In this document: positions 42,283 to 50,305 of the stretch, one piece after another
How positions within the stretch are numbered: the stretch's first letter is position 1
Layout: each line of letters begins with the position of its first letter
Assembly: GCF_018474015.1 (NCBI RefSeq)
Contig: NZ_JAHCSG010000005.1
Coordinates: 1-64,000, forward strand
DNA from: Williamsia sp. CHRR-6
GTDB lineage: Bacteria; Actinomycetota; Actinomycetes; Mycobacteriales; Mycobacteriaceae
Direction: 5' to 3'
DNA length: 64,000 bases
Program-made: the position numbers and the translations under genes
Notes under the pieces: model-generated
Told to the model about the DNA's origin: nothing
Databases searched by the model: none
Seen by the model: only the letters and a program-made list of their open reading frames with translations

Positions 42283-42520
42283 GACCGCTCGTCGCACGGT
42301 TGTGGTCATCTCGGGCTGTCCATGCACCATGCGTACGCCGGTCTCGGCGTGCGAACAGGGTCATGGTGTTCGAATTGCGCCCTGGGCACACCGAGGTGGC
42401 TGCGCGTACAGGCGACCGACAGCGGGTCGACGGGATAGATTGGTCAGATCGACGACGCGTAGGCTGACGCGGTCGCCGGACTGCCACCCATGACGACGGA
42501 ATCGGGAGATCGAACACACC
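42283..42520 (+). promoter_or_regulatory. clgR-pspA intergenic region
   Basis: The 238-nt gap holds an inverted repeat CGAACA (42352-42357) and TGTTCG (42367-42372) with a 9-nt spacer, and two TANNNT boxes, TAGATT (42436-42441) and TAGGCT (42460-42465), upstream of pspA. The repeat is a candidate operator; no ClgR consensus was matched with confidence. Confidence 0.35.
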
Positions 42521-43318
42521 ATGGCTAATCCATTCGTGAAGGCCTGGCGCTACATTATGGCCTGGGGAAACGCCACCATCGACGAGAAGGCCGATCCCAA
42601 GATCCAGATCCAGCAGGCCATCGAAGACGCTCAGCGTCAGCATCAGGCGCTGTCACAGCAGGCGGCTGCGGTCATCGGTAACCAGCGTCAGCTGGAGATG
42701 AAGCTCAATCGTCAGCTGGAGACGGTCGAGCAACTCGACGCGAACACCCGGCAGGCCATCACCCTGGCCGATCAGGCGGCCGCGGCCGGAGACACCGCGA
42801 AAGCGACCGAGTACACCAATGCCGCCGAGGCTTTCGCCGCCCAGCTGGTCACCGCCGAGCAGGGCATCGAAGACCTCAAGCAGCTCCACGACCAGTCGCT
42901 GCAGGCCGCTGCGCAGGCCAAGCAGGCCGTCGAACAGAACTCGATGATGCTGCAACAGAAGCTCGCCGAACGCACCAAGCTGCTCAGCCAGCTCGAGCAG
43001 GCCAAGATGCAAGAGCAGGTCAGCGCGTCGCTGAACCAGATGAACGAGCTGGCTGCGCCGGGTAACACCCCCAACCTGGAACAGGTCCGCGAGAAGATCG
43101 AGCGTCGTTACGCCACCGCACTCGGCTCGGCTGAGCTCTCCCGCAACAGTGTGGGCGGACGCATGATGGAGGTCCAACAGGCCACCACCCAGATGGCCGG
43201 GCATTCACGTCTCGAACAGATCCGCGCGGGCATGCAGAAGCAGGTCGGTGGCACCACTGCGGCTCCGCAGATCGACTCTGCTGCGGCGGATCTGAACAAG
43301 CGTCCCGAGCAGGCCTGA
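42521..43318 (+). CDS. pspA: PspA/IM30 envelope-stress protein
   Basis: Coiled-coil membrane-protecting protein of the ESCRT-III/Vipp1 superfamily. The 265 residues begin [20 protein letters not shown], the amphipathic helix and first PspA segment, then a long Gln/Ala-rich coiled coil (~25-220). Its mycobacterial homologue is the 35-kDa antigen. It follows clgR, but no PspM- or PspN-like gene follows; the glycosyltransferase begins at its stop codon. ATG 42521 has a poor Shine-Dalgarno (GGAG 11-14 nt upstream). Confidence 0.93.
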   Translation: MANPFVKAWRYIMAWGNATIDEKADPKIQIQQAIEDAQRQHQALSQQAAAVIGNQRQLEMKLNRQLETVEQLDANTRQAITLADQAAAAGDTAKATEYTNAAEAFAAQLVTAEQGIEDLKQLHDQSLQAAAQAKQAVEQNSMMLQQKLAERTKLLSQLEQAKMQEQVSASLNQMNELAAPGNTPNLEQVREKIERRYATALGSAELSRNSVGGRMMEVQQATTQMAGHSRLEQIRAGMQKQVGGTTAAPQIDSAAADLNKRPEQA

Positions 43319-44580
43319 ACGTTCCCGGGTCGGCCACCGAGCCGCGACGGCTGGCCGTCGTCGCCGGGTCGGATGCGGGCCATGCGATCCCTGCGCTCGC
43401 GATGGCGCGGATCTTCGCCGCGACCGGATGGTCGGTGGTGGTGTTCACCGGTCGCGACTGGATCGCCGTCTGGGAGCGCCGAATTGCCGGCGGCGAGGAT
43501 GTCCTCGCCACCGATCGGTTGGTCACCGTGCGGGAGCTGCCTGGGCTCGACGCCACCGATGATGACGACGACGGTGATGCCGGGGCGAAGCTGAGTGCTC
43601 GCGCCGCGCGGATGTGCATCACGTTGCAACCCGAATTGGCTGCTGCAGCAGTCGATCTGGTCATCTGTGATGTCATCACGGTGTGTGGCGGGTGGGCGGC
43701 CGAACGGCTTGGGGTGCCCTGGATCGAGTTGTCCCCGCATCCGCTGTATCAGCCCTCGCGTGGTCTGCCGCCCATCGGTAGTGGCCTAGCCGCCGGGGTG
43801 AGCCGGCGCGGACGCCTGCGGGACCGGCTGATGCGGGCGGCCACCGCGCGGTCGCTGGCGCAGGGGGAGCGCCAACGGGCGGTGGCGCGATGCGGCATCG
43901 GTCTTCCCGCGGTGGGGTCGGGTCCGGCCGCGCGATTCCTCGCAACCCTGCCCGCGCTGGAGGTGCCGCGGCCGGACTGGCCGGCGACCGCCCACGTCAT
44001 CGGCCCGCTGCTGTGGGAACCCACCACCGAACGGTTCGACGTGCCGTCGGGCCCCGGTCCGCTGGTCGTCATCGCGCCGTCGACCGCGGTGACCGGTGCC
44101 GAAGGCATGGTGGCCACCGCGATCACTGCTCTGGATCCGGATGTGACCGGACGGGCAGTCCGGGTGGTGGTGTCGGCACTGGACACCGCTGACGTCGTGG
44201 ACCCGGAGGCGACACCGTCGTGGGTGACGGTCGGGTCGGGGCGCCAAGACATCCTGCTGCGTCACGCCGACCTGGTGATCTGCGGTGGCGGGCACGGCAT
44301 GTTGGCCAAGACCCTGCGAGCCGGGGTGCCGGTGGTCACCGTGCCCGGTGGCGGCGATCAGTGGGAACTCGCCAACCGGGTGGCTCGGCAGGGCAGTGGC
44401 GTGGTGGTGCGGCCGGTGACGGTTCCCAACCTCCGCCAGGCCTGTCGGCGGGTACTCGACGACCCCTACTTCGCGCGAGCGGCACGAGCGGCTGCATCCA
44501 CAGCGCACGATGTGGTCGATCCGGTGGCCTGCGCCGAGGCGGTGGTGTCGGCGGTGGTGACCGTGGGTCCCACGAGCTGA
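43315..44580 (+). CDS. Glycosyltransferase, GT-B/MGT-like (Rv2739c homologue)
   Basis: UGT/MurG-like glycosyltransferase, acceptor unknown. The C-terminal sugar-nucleotide site is clear: [37 protein letters not shown] read in pieces, plus [16 protein letters not shown] earlier. The N-terminal strand and loop [18 protein letters not shown] is in frame but lies upstream of the first ATG/GTG/TTG (ATG 43402), which would remove it. The frame is open back to 43135. CTG 43315 overlaps the pspA stop as CTGA, exactly like the ATGA couplings elsewhere here, and is used as the provisional start (421 aa). CTG 43351 or a sequencing error are alternatives. Confidence 0.82.
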   Translation: MNVPGSATEPRRLAVVAGSDAGHAIPALAMARIFAATGWSVVVFTGRDWIAVWERRIAGGEDVLATDRLVTVRELPGLDATDDDDDGDAGAKLSARAARMCITLQPELAAAAVDLVICDVITVCGGWAAERLGVPWIELSPHPLYQPSRGLPPIGSGLAAGVSRRGRLRDRLMRAATARSLAQGERQRAVARCGIGLPAVGSGPAARFLATLPALEVPRPDWPATAHVIGPLLWEPTTERFDVPSGPGPLVVIAPSTAVTGAEGMVATAITALDPDVTGRAVRVVVSALDTADVVDPEATPSWVTVGSGRQDILLRHADLVICGGGHGMLAKTLRAGVPVVTVPGGGDQWELANRVARQGSGVVVRPVTVPNLRQACRRVLDDPYFARAARAAASTAHDVVDPVACAEAVVSAVVTVGPTS

Positions 44581-44630
44581 CCTGGCCATCGACGATCGCG
44601 GCACCCGAACGCCATCGCGGGCGTGCGCGC

Positions 44631-44636
44631 TAGGCT
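44631..44636 (+). promoter_or_regulatory. -10 box of the DUF3046 gene
   Basis: TAGGCT ends 7 nt before ATG 44644. The intervening GGAGACG could instead serve as a Shine-Dalgarno for a longer transcript, so leaderless status is less certain here. Confidence 0.4.
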
Positions 44637-44643
44637 GGAGACG

Positions 44644-44838
44644 ATGCGACTGACCGAGTTCACCGAGTTGATGCACGCCGAGTTCGGCTCGCGCACTGCC
44701 GATTCCATGTTGCGTGACCACGTCATCGTCGATCTCGGCGGGCGCACGGCGGCCGCCGCGCTCGACGACGGGGTGGACCCCAAGGCGGTGTGGCAGGCGC
44801 TGTGCCGCGACTTCGACGTTCCGCGGGAACGGTGGTGA
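44644..44838 (+). CDS. DUF3046 small protein (Rv2738c-like)
   Basis: A 64-residue protein of unknown function, conserved immediately upstream of recA in actinobacteria. Sequence landmarks: [14 protein letters not shown] at the N-terminus, a central [18 protein letters not shown] and the terminal [11 protein letters not shown]. Predicted helical and soluble. It is separated from recA by 301 nt that hold the recA promoter and SOS box. Confidence 0.9.
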   Translation: MRLTEFTELMHAEFGSRTADSMLRDHVIVDLGGRTAAAALDDGVDPKAVWQALCRDFDVPRERW

Positions 44839-44871
44839 ACGGATCCGCCCGGCGTGTCCCGGCGTGCCTCC

Positions 44872-44899
44872 TTGCGTCGAACAGGTGTTCGTCTATTGT
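44872..44899 (+). promoter_or_regulatory. recA promoter with LexA (SOS) box
   Basis: TCGAACAGGTGTTCGT (44877-44892) matches the actinobacterial LexA operator CGAAC-N4-GTTCG perfectly in its core. It fills the spacer between a -35-like TTGCGT (44872-44877) and a -10-like TATTGT (44894-44899), 16 nt apart, so LexA binding would block RNA polymerase directly. The rest of the 240-nt recA leader (to 45139) shows no gene. Confidence 0.85.
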
Positions 44900-45139
44900 G
44901 GGAATCGCTCGGCACCACCGCTGACCCCGGCGGCGACCTCGATCCACAGAAGGTGGCCATCCACAACCTGTTGCTCGGGTCGAGGCCCCATGTCAGAGGT
45001 CGTGTCTAGCGTCAGTCTCACCGGCGATCGCCCGACGATGTCCGGTCACGATCAGTACCGATCTCGCATCGGTGCGACCACCGCCGATCTCGATCGGTCC
45101 ATGTACGCCGACCGATCGGCGACGACACTGGAGGAACCC

Positions 45140-46189
45140 ATGGCTGCTGCACAACAGGACCGCGACAAGGCGCTCGACCTGGCGCTTGCGCAGATCGACA
45201 AGAACTTCGGCAAGGGCTCGGTCATGCGTCTGGGTGAGGAGGCCCGCGCTCCCATCGAGGTGATCCCGACCGGTTCGATCGCCCTCGACGTCGCTCTGGG
45301 TATCGGCGGCCTGCCGCGGGGCCGCGTGATCGAAATCTATGGTCCGGAGTCGTCCGGTAAGACCACCGTCGCCCTGCACGCGGTGGCCAACGCTCAGGCC
45401 AACGGTGGTATCGCTGCCTTCATCGACGCCGAGCACGCCCTCGATCCCGACTACGCCAAGAAGCTCGGCGTCGACACCGACGCCCTGCTGGTCTCCCAGC
45501 CCGACACCGGTGAGCAGGCGTTGGAGATCGCTGACATGCTGATCCGTTCTGGCGCGTTGGACATCTTGGTCGTCGACTCGGTGGCTGCGCTGGTGCCCCG
45601 CGCCGAGATCGAGGGCGAGATGGGTGACAGCCACGTCGGTCTGCAGGCGCGGCTGATGAGTCAGGCGCTGCGCAAGATCACCGGCGCCATGAGCAACTCC
45701 GGGACCACTGTCATCTTCATCAACCAGCTGCGCGAGAAGATCGGCGTCATGTTCGGCTCACCCGAGACCACCACCGGCGGTAAGGCGCTCAAGTTCTATG
45801 CCTCGGTCCGCCTGGACATCCGCCGCATCGAGACCCTCAAGGACGGCACCGACGCGGTGGGTAACCGCACTCGCGTGAAGGTGGTCAAGAACAAGGTCGC
45901 GCCGCCGTTCAAGCAGGCCGAGTTCGACATCCTCTACGGCCACGGCATCAGCAAGGAAGGCTCGCTGATCGATCTCGGCGTCAACGAGGGGTTCATCCGC
46001 AAGTCGGGGTCGTGGTTCACCTACGAGGGTGACCAGCTCGGCCAGGGCAAGGAGAACGCACGTAAGTTCCTGCTGGAGAACGTCGACGTCCGCGACGAGA
46101 TCGAGAAGAAGATCAAGGAGAAGCTCGGCATCGGCGCCGTACTGACCACCGGTGAGGACGCCGTCGCGCCGGCCCCGGTCGACTTCTGA
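45140..46189 (+). CDS. recA: Recombinase RecA
   Basis: Strand-exchange ATPase and LexA coprotease. At 349 residues it is an uninterrupted, normal-length RecA: Walker A GPESSGKT at 68-75, Walker [16 protein letters not shown], loop L2 region [22 protein letters not shown] and the Lys-rich C-terminal tail. Unlike M. tuberculosis RecA there is no intein. ATG 45140 has GGAGGA 4 nt upstream; the frame is open much further upstream but without homology. It is followed 10 nt later by recX. Confidence 0.98.
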   Translation: MAAAQQDRDKALDLALAQIDKNFGKGSVMRLGEEARAPIEVIPTGSIALDVALGIGGLPRGRVIEIYGPESSGKTTVALHAVANAQANGGIAAFIDAEHALDPDYAKKLGVDTDALLVSQPDTGEQALEIADMLIRSGALDILVVDSVAALVPRAEIEGEMGDSHVGLQARLMSQALRKITGAMSNSGTTVIFINQLREKIGVMFGSPETTTGGKALKFYASVRLDIRRIETLKDGTDAVGNRTRVKVVKNKVAPPFKQAEFDILYGHGISKEGSLIDLGVNEGFIRKSGSWFTYEGDQLGQGKENARKFLLENVDVRDEIEKKIKEKLGIGAVLTTGEDAVAPAPVDF

Positions 46190-46199
46190 TCGGATCGTC

Positions 46200-46892
46200 A
46201 TGTCGGGCAACGACGCTGCAATCGCCGACGAACAGACCGTGGCCAGGTTGGCCGCAGCAACTCGGGAAATCTTGACCCGTCCAGACAAAGCAGCCGCTCC
46301 GCCGTCGTCGGTCGCCCCGACGGCGGCGGGGTCGGTTTCCGGCCATCCGGCACCAGAGTCGGGTGGGAGTCGTCGCGGGTCGGGTCGTGGTCGCGAGACT
46401 GCTGGACCTCACCCATTCGACAGCGCACTTCGCCTGTTGGGTGTGCGTGCCCGTAGCCGGGCCGAACTCCGTCAACGGCTGCTCGACAAGGACTTCACCC
46501 CTGAGGAGGTGGAGTCCACGCTGCTCCGTCTCGAAGAGCTCGATCTCGTCGACGATCGCGAATTCGCCGAGCAGTGGGTCACCTCGCGCCATCGTCATAG
46601 CGGGCGCGGTCGGCAGGCACTGCGACACGAGTTGCGCACCAAAGGAATCGATCCGTCGATCGCGGAGGAGGCGCTGCGCGGGATCGACGATGCCGAGGAA
46701 CGACAGCGCGCCGCCGAACTGGTGTCGCGCAAGGTGGGCACCATCGCGGTGGAGAAACTGATCGATGCCGGTGAACGGGATCGTCATCTGCGCCGACTGG
46801 TGGCGATGCTGGTCCGCCGCGGGTTCACCCACTCTTTGGCGTTCGAGCTGGCCACCTCCGCCATCGCCGAACGTCGCGGCGACGCCGTGTGA
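46200..46892 (+). CDS. recX: RecX regulatory protein
   Basis: Binds RecA filaments and limits their activity. The 230 residues have a ~85-residue Ala/Ser/Gly-rich N-terminal extension, then the three-helix RecX repeats, starting ALRLLGVRARSRAELRQRLL and continuing VESTLLRLEELDLVDDREFA. ATG 46200 follows the recA stop by 10 nt, so the genes share the SOS-regulated transcript. It converges on gluD with 9 nt between stops. Confidence 0.93.
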   Translation: MSGNDAAIADEQTVARLAAATREILTRPDKAAAPPSSVAPTAAGSVSGHPAPESGGSRRGSGRGRETAGPHPFDSALRLLGVRARSRAELRQRLLDKDFTPEEVESTLLRLEELDLVDDREFAEQWVTSRHRHSGRGRQALRHELRTKGIDPSIAEEALRGIDDAEERQRAAELVSRKVGTIAVEKLIDAGERDRHLRRLVAMLVRRGFTHSLAFELATSAIAERRGDAV

Positions 46893-46901
46893 TCCGACGG
46901 A

Positions 46902-47759
46902 TCAGACGACGGGAACCGCCGGTTCGACTGCTGGCCGGCTACCGGTGGACCGCGTTCCACGCAATTTGCGTTCCAGAAGGGTGGCCAGCAGGCTCAGCAG
47001 CGAGTTGAGCACGATCATGATCGCAGCGACCACGATCAGCGCCGGCAGGTAGTTGCCGTAGAACGACCCCACCTGCTGTCCCGAGCGGACAACCTCGATG
47101 TAGGTGATGACGTACCCCAACGCCGAGTCCTTCAGTGCCACCACCATTTGCGCGATGATGGACGGCATCATCACCGTCACCGCCTGAGGCAGCAGGATCA
47201 TCCGCATCACCTGGTTCGGGCGCAAACCGAGAGCGACCGCCGCCTCGGACTGGCCTCGGGGCAGGGACATGACACCGGAACGCACGATCTCGGCGATGAC
47301 CGAACCGTTGTAGAGCGTCAGGCCGGTGACCACAGCCGCCACCGCGAGGAAACCAGGCTGGAACACCTGATACTGCGAGTACAGCTGATAGGTGAAGATC
47401 ATCAGGATCAACACGGGGATCGCTCGGAACAACTCCACGATGGCCCCGGCCACCAGTCGGATCGCGCGGCGTTGCGACATTCGCGCCACACCGAGTACCA
47501 GTCCCAGGATCAAGGCAAAGACGATCGAGAAGGCCGCCGCCACAACCGTTCCTCGAATGCCTGGCAGCAGATACGTTGTCCAGGTGGTGGACTCGATGAA
47601 CGGTTTCCACTTCTCCGAGGTCAGCTGATCCTTGTCGGCCAGGGCGCCCAGCACCATGATCACCAGCGCCGCGACCACAAGGGCCACCAGCACTGACAGG
47701 ATCAGGTTGCGGCGCCTGGCCCGTGGGCCTGGCGCGTCGTAGAGGACTGATGAGCTCAT
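46902..47759 (-). CDS. gluD: Glutamate ABC transporter permease GluD
   Basis: Inner-membrane permease of the polar amino-acid (HisM-type) family. The 285 residues contain about six helices and the EAA-type cytoplasmic loop SEAAVALGLRPNQVMRMILL (G at the conserved position) that docks on the ATPase. The C-terminal 25 residues are Pro/Ala-rich. The start overlaps the gluC stop (ATGA). With gluC, gluB and gluA it matches the C. glutamicum gluABCD glutamate importer in order and in its position beside recX. Confidence 0.93.
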   Translation of the reverse strand: MSSSVLYDAPGPRARRRNLILSVLVALVVAALVIMVLGALADKDQLTSEKWKPFIESTTWTTYLLPGIRGTVVAAAFSIVFALILGLVLGVARMSQRRAIRLVAGAIVELFRAIPVLILMIFTYQLYSQYQVFQPGFLAVAAVVTGLTLYNGSVIAEIVRSGVMSLPRGQSEAAVALGLRPNQVMRMILLPQAVTVMMPSIIAQMVVALKDSALGYVITYIEVVRSGQQVGSFYGNYLPALIVVAAIMIVLNSLLSLLATLLERKLRGTRSTGSRPAVEPAVPVV

Positions 47760-48436
47760 CGGGACACCTCCAGTCGCCTGCTCAGGTAGCCGAACAGCAG
47801 CCCGGTCGGCAGGGTCAACACCACGAACCCGAACGCGAAGATGGCGCCGATGACGAAGATCGCCGCCTCGTTCTCGATCATCGACTTCATCAGCAGCGAC
47901 GCTTCCGCGACGCCGATCACCGAGGCGACGGTGGTGTTCTTGGTCAGCGCGATGGCGACGCTGCCCAGTGGCGCGATGGTGGACCGGAATGCCTGCGGCA
48001 GGACCACCAATCGCAGGTTCTGGCCAAAGGTCAACCCCAACGAGCGGCCGGCCTCGGCCTGGCCCACGTTCACCGTGTTGATCCCCGACCGGATCGATTC
48101 ACAGACGAAAGCAGCTGTGTAGCAGGCCAGTCCGAGAACAGCCAGGCGAAAATTGTTGTCGACGATGAAGTTTCGTGAGTCCTTCGGCGCCAGGGCGACG
48201 CCGAGGGCCTGGTAGAGGCCGAACGAGGTGAACAAGATGATCAGGGTCAACGGGGTGTTGCGAAAGATGGTCACGTACGTCGTGGCCAACCAGCGCGCCA
48301 CCGGGACCGGGGAGACCCGCATGCCGGCCAGGATGGTGCCCAGCACCAGGGCGCCGATCGCAGACAACACGGTCAACTTGATCGTCATCCAGAATGCGTC
48401 GACAAGCTGACTGTCGTACTTGGACAGGATGTCCAC
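47756..48436 (-). CDS. gluC: Glutamate ABC transporter permease GluC
   Basis: Partner permease, 226 residues, with five predicted helices and the EAA loop GQAEAGRSLGLTFGQNLRLVVLPQ read as AEAGRSLGLTFGQ. It begins MDILSKYDSQLVDAFWMTIK, typical of HisQ-like permeases. GluC and GluD form the heterodimeric channel. It lies 95 nt downstream of gluB and overlaps gluD by 4 nt, so it should be translated coupled with gluD. Confidence 0.93.
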   Translation of the reverse strand: MDILSKYDSQLVDAFWMTIKLTVLSAIGALVLGTILAGMRVSPVPVARWLATTYVTIFRNTPLTLIILFTSFGLYQALGVALAPKDSRNFIVDNNFRLAVLGLACYTAAFVCESIRSGINTVNVGQAEAGRSLGLTFGQNLRLVVLPQAFRSTIAPLGSVAIALTKNTTVASVIGVAEASLLMKSMIENEAAIFVIGAIFAFGFVVLTLPTGLLFGYLSRRLEVSR

Positions 48437-48531
48437 GCGTGCGGCTCCTCGATGGGGTCGGGGTGATGTGGGGTGTGCACCGAACCGGTGGTCGACGCGT
48501 GCCGTCGCAGGCTTCGACCACTGGGGGTGAC

Positions 48532-49365
48532 TCAGTAGCGGTCGACCTTGGGTGCGTCGGGCAGCGCATAGCCCGACTTGCCGACGGTCTCTTCGAACTT
48601 GGCCTTCCAGGTGCCGTCGCTGATCATGGCCTCGATGGCGTCGTTGACCTTCGTGCGCAGCGCGGTGTCGCCCTTCTTCAGTCCGATGCCGTAGCGCTCG
48701 GTCGAGAAGGGCTTGCCGACGACCTTCAACTGTCCGGGGTACTGGGCGGCGTAGCCGGCCAGGATGATGTCATCGGTGGTGACCGCGTCGATGCTGCCGT
48801 TACGCAGCGCGTCCACGCACGCCGAGTAGGTGTCGAACTCTTGCAACTGCACGTCGCTGGCGTACTTCTCCTTCACCTTTTGGGCGGGAGTGGAGCCGGT
48901 GACCGAGCACAGCTTCTTTCCGCCCTTCAGCGATTCGGGCCCGGTGATGTCGGTGTTGCTCGACTTGACCAGCAGAGACTGCCCGGCGATGAAGTAGGGG
49001 CCGGCTAAATCGACCTTCTGCTTGCGGGCGTCGGTGATCGAGTAGGTCGCCACCACCAGGTCGACCTGTCCGTTCTGGATCAGTGTCTCGCGCTGAGCCG
49101 AGGGTGATTCCTTGAAGGTGATGCCACTGGCCGGCACACCGAGCTTGCCGGCCACATACTTGGCCACCTCCACGTCGAAGCCGCTATAGCTGCGGTCCGG
49201 GTTGCGCTGACCCAATCCGGGCTGATCGAACTTGATCCCGATGGTCAGCTTGCCTTTGCTGGCGTTGTCCGACGCGCTGGTCTTGTCACCTCCTCCGCAC
49301 GCGGTGGCGGTGAGAGCGAGGGCGATCGCGACGACGGCAACGCGCGCCGAGCGGGTGAGTGTCAT
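48532..49365 (-). CDS. gluB: Glutamate-binding lipoprotein GluB
   Basis: Extracytoplasmic solute-binding component. The 277 residues start with a lipoprotein signal: basic MTLTRSARVAV, hydrophobic core and lipobox LTATAC, with Cys the acylated residue, then GGGDKTSASD. The SBP_bac_3 fold shows LTIGIKFDQPGLGQRNPD, VDLVVATYSITDARKQKVDL and DDIILAGYAAQYPGQ. ATG 49365 has GAGGT 8 nt upstream (GGAGGTACCTCGA). It sits between gluA and gluC. Confidence 0.94.
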   Translation of the reverse strand: MTLTRSARVAVVAIALALTATACGGGDKTSASDNASKGKLTIGIKFDQPGLGQRNPDRSYSGFDVEVAKYVAGKLGVPASGITFKESPSAQRETLIQNGQVDLVVATYSITDARKQKVDLAGPYFIAGQSLLVKSSNTDITGPESLKGGKKLCSVTGSTPAQKVKEKYASDVQLQEFDTYSACVDALRNGSIDAVTTDDIILAGYAAQYPGQLKVVGKPFSTERYGIGLKKGDTALRTKVNDAIEAMISDGTWKAKFEETVGKSGYALPDAPKVDRY

Positions 49366-49441
49366 TCGAGGTACCTCCATGGTGGACGACTGTACGGTGC
49401 TGGGCTGCTCAGTCGAGGTCAGCCGAGCGGGGATGTCGAGT

Positions 49442-50233
49442 TCAGTGGCTGAGGATCTTGGCGAGGAAGTCCTTGGCTCGATCCGATCGTGGTGCGGTGA
49501 AGAAGGTCTCGGGATCGCTGTCTTCGACGATCTCTCCGTCGGCCATGAACAACACTCGGTCGCCCGCGCGTCGGGCAAACCCCATCTCGTGGGTCACGAC
49601 CAGCATCGTCATGCCGTCGTTGGCCAACGACGTCATCACGTCGAGCACCTCGTTGACCATCTCCGGGTCGAGCGCCGACGTCGGTTCGTCGAACAACATC
49701 ACCTTGGGATTCATCGCCAGTGCGCGCGCGATGGCCACGCGTTGCTGCTGTCCGCCGGAGAGCTGCGCGGGATACTTGTCGGCCTGGCTGGCGATGCCCA
49801 CCCGTTCGAGCAGTTCTCGTGCCTTCTTCTCGGCTTCAGCCGCCTTGAGCTTTCGCACCTTGATCGGCGCCAGGGTGACGTTCTGCAGGATCGTCTTGTG
49901 CGCGAACAGGTTGAAGGACTGAAAGACCATGCCGACATCGGCACGCAGTGCGGCCAGGGCCTTGCCTTCGGCAGGGAGCTCGGCGCCGTCGACGGTGATG
50001 ACCCCGTTGTCGATCGGTTCGAGACGGTTGATGGTGCGGCACAGGGTCGACTTCCCTGATCCTGACGGCCCGACCACGATCACCACCTGACCGGCGGGAA
50101 CGGACAGGTTGATGTCGCGCAGCACATGCAGATACCCGAAATGTTTGTTCACTGCGGTCATGGTGATCATCGGCGCGCCGGTGGACGCGGTGGGTCGCCG
50201 TGGCGAAGGTGGGTGCGGCTGCTCAGCAGTCAT
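49442..50233 (-). CDS. gluA: Glutamate ABC transporter ATP-binding protein GluA
   Basis: Cytoplasmic ATPase of the importer. Walker [11 protein letters not shown]-loop [11 protein letters not shown], signature [15 protein letters not shown], Walker [15 protein letters not shown] and switch His in [11 protein letters not shown] are all present. The start is ambiguous: ATG 50233 has an upstream TAGGGT box (plus-strand 50242-50247) 8 nt away, suggesting a leaderless start, but ATG 50170 aligns with the usual MI-MT N-terminus of GluA and would remove 21 Pro/Ser-rich residues. First gene of the gluABCD operon. Confidence 0.94.
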   Translation of the reverse strand: MTAEQPHPPSPRRPTASTGAPMITMTAVNKHFGYLHVLRDINLSVPAGQVVIVVGPSGSGKSTLCRTINRLEPIDNGVITVDGAELPAEGKALAALRADVGMVFQSFNLFAHKTILQNVTLAPIKVRKLKAAEAEKKARELLERVGIASQADKYPAQLSGGQQQRVAIARALAMNPKVMLFDEPTSALDPEMVNEVLDVMTSLANDGMTMLVVTHEMGFARRAGDRVLFMADGEIVEDSDPETFFTAPRSDRAKDFLAKILSH

Positions 50234-50305
50234 GGACGGTAACCCTATGTGCAAATCGGTGCGCGCGTCACAATGCCCGCGAGATCACTACGGGTGCCGC
50301 ACGTT

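Noticed and set aside
42352-42372. Second LexA-like site upstream of pspA
   Set aside because: The arms CGAACA/TGTTCG are 9 nt apart, whereas LexA half-sites need a 4-nt spacing.
45140-46189. Intein in RecA
   Set aside because: The protein is 349 residues with continuous RecA motifs and no splicing-domain sequence.
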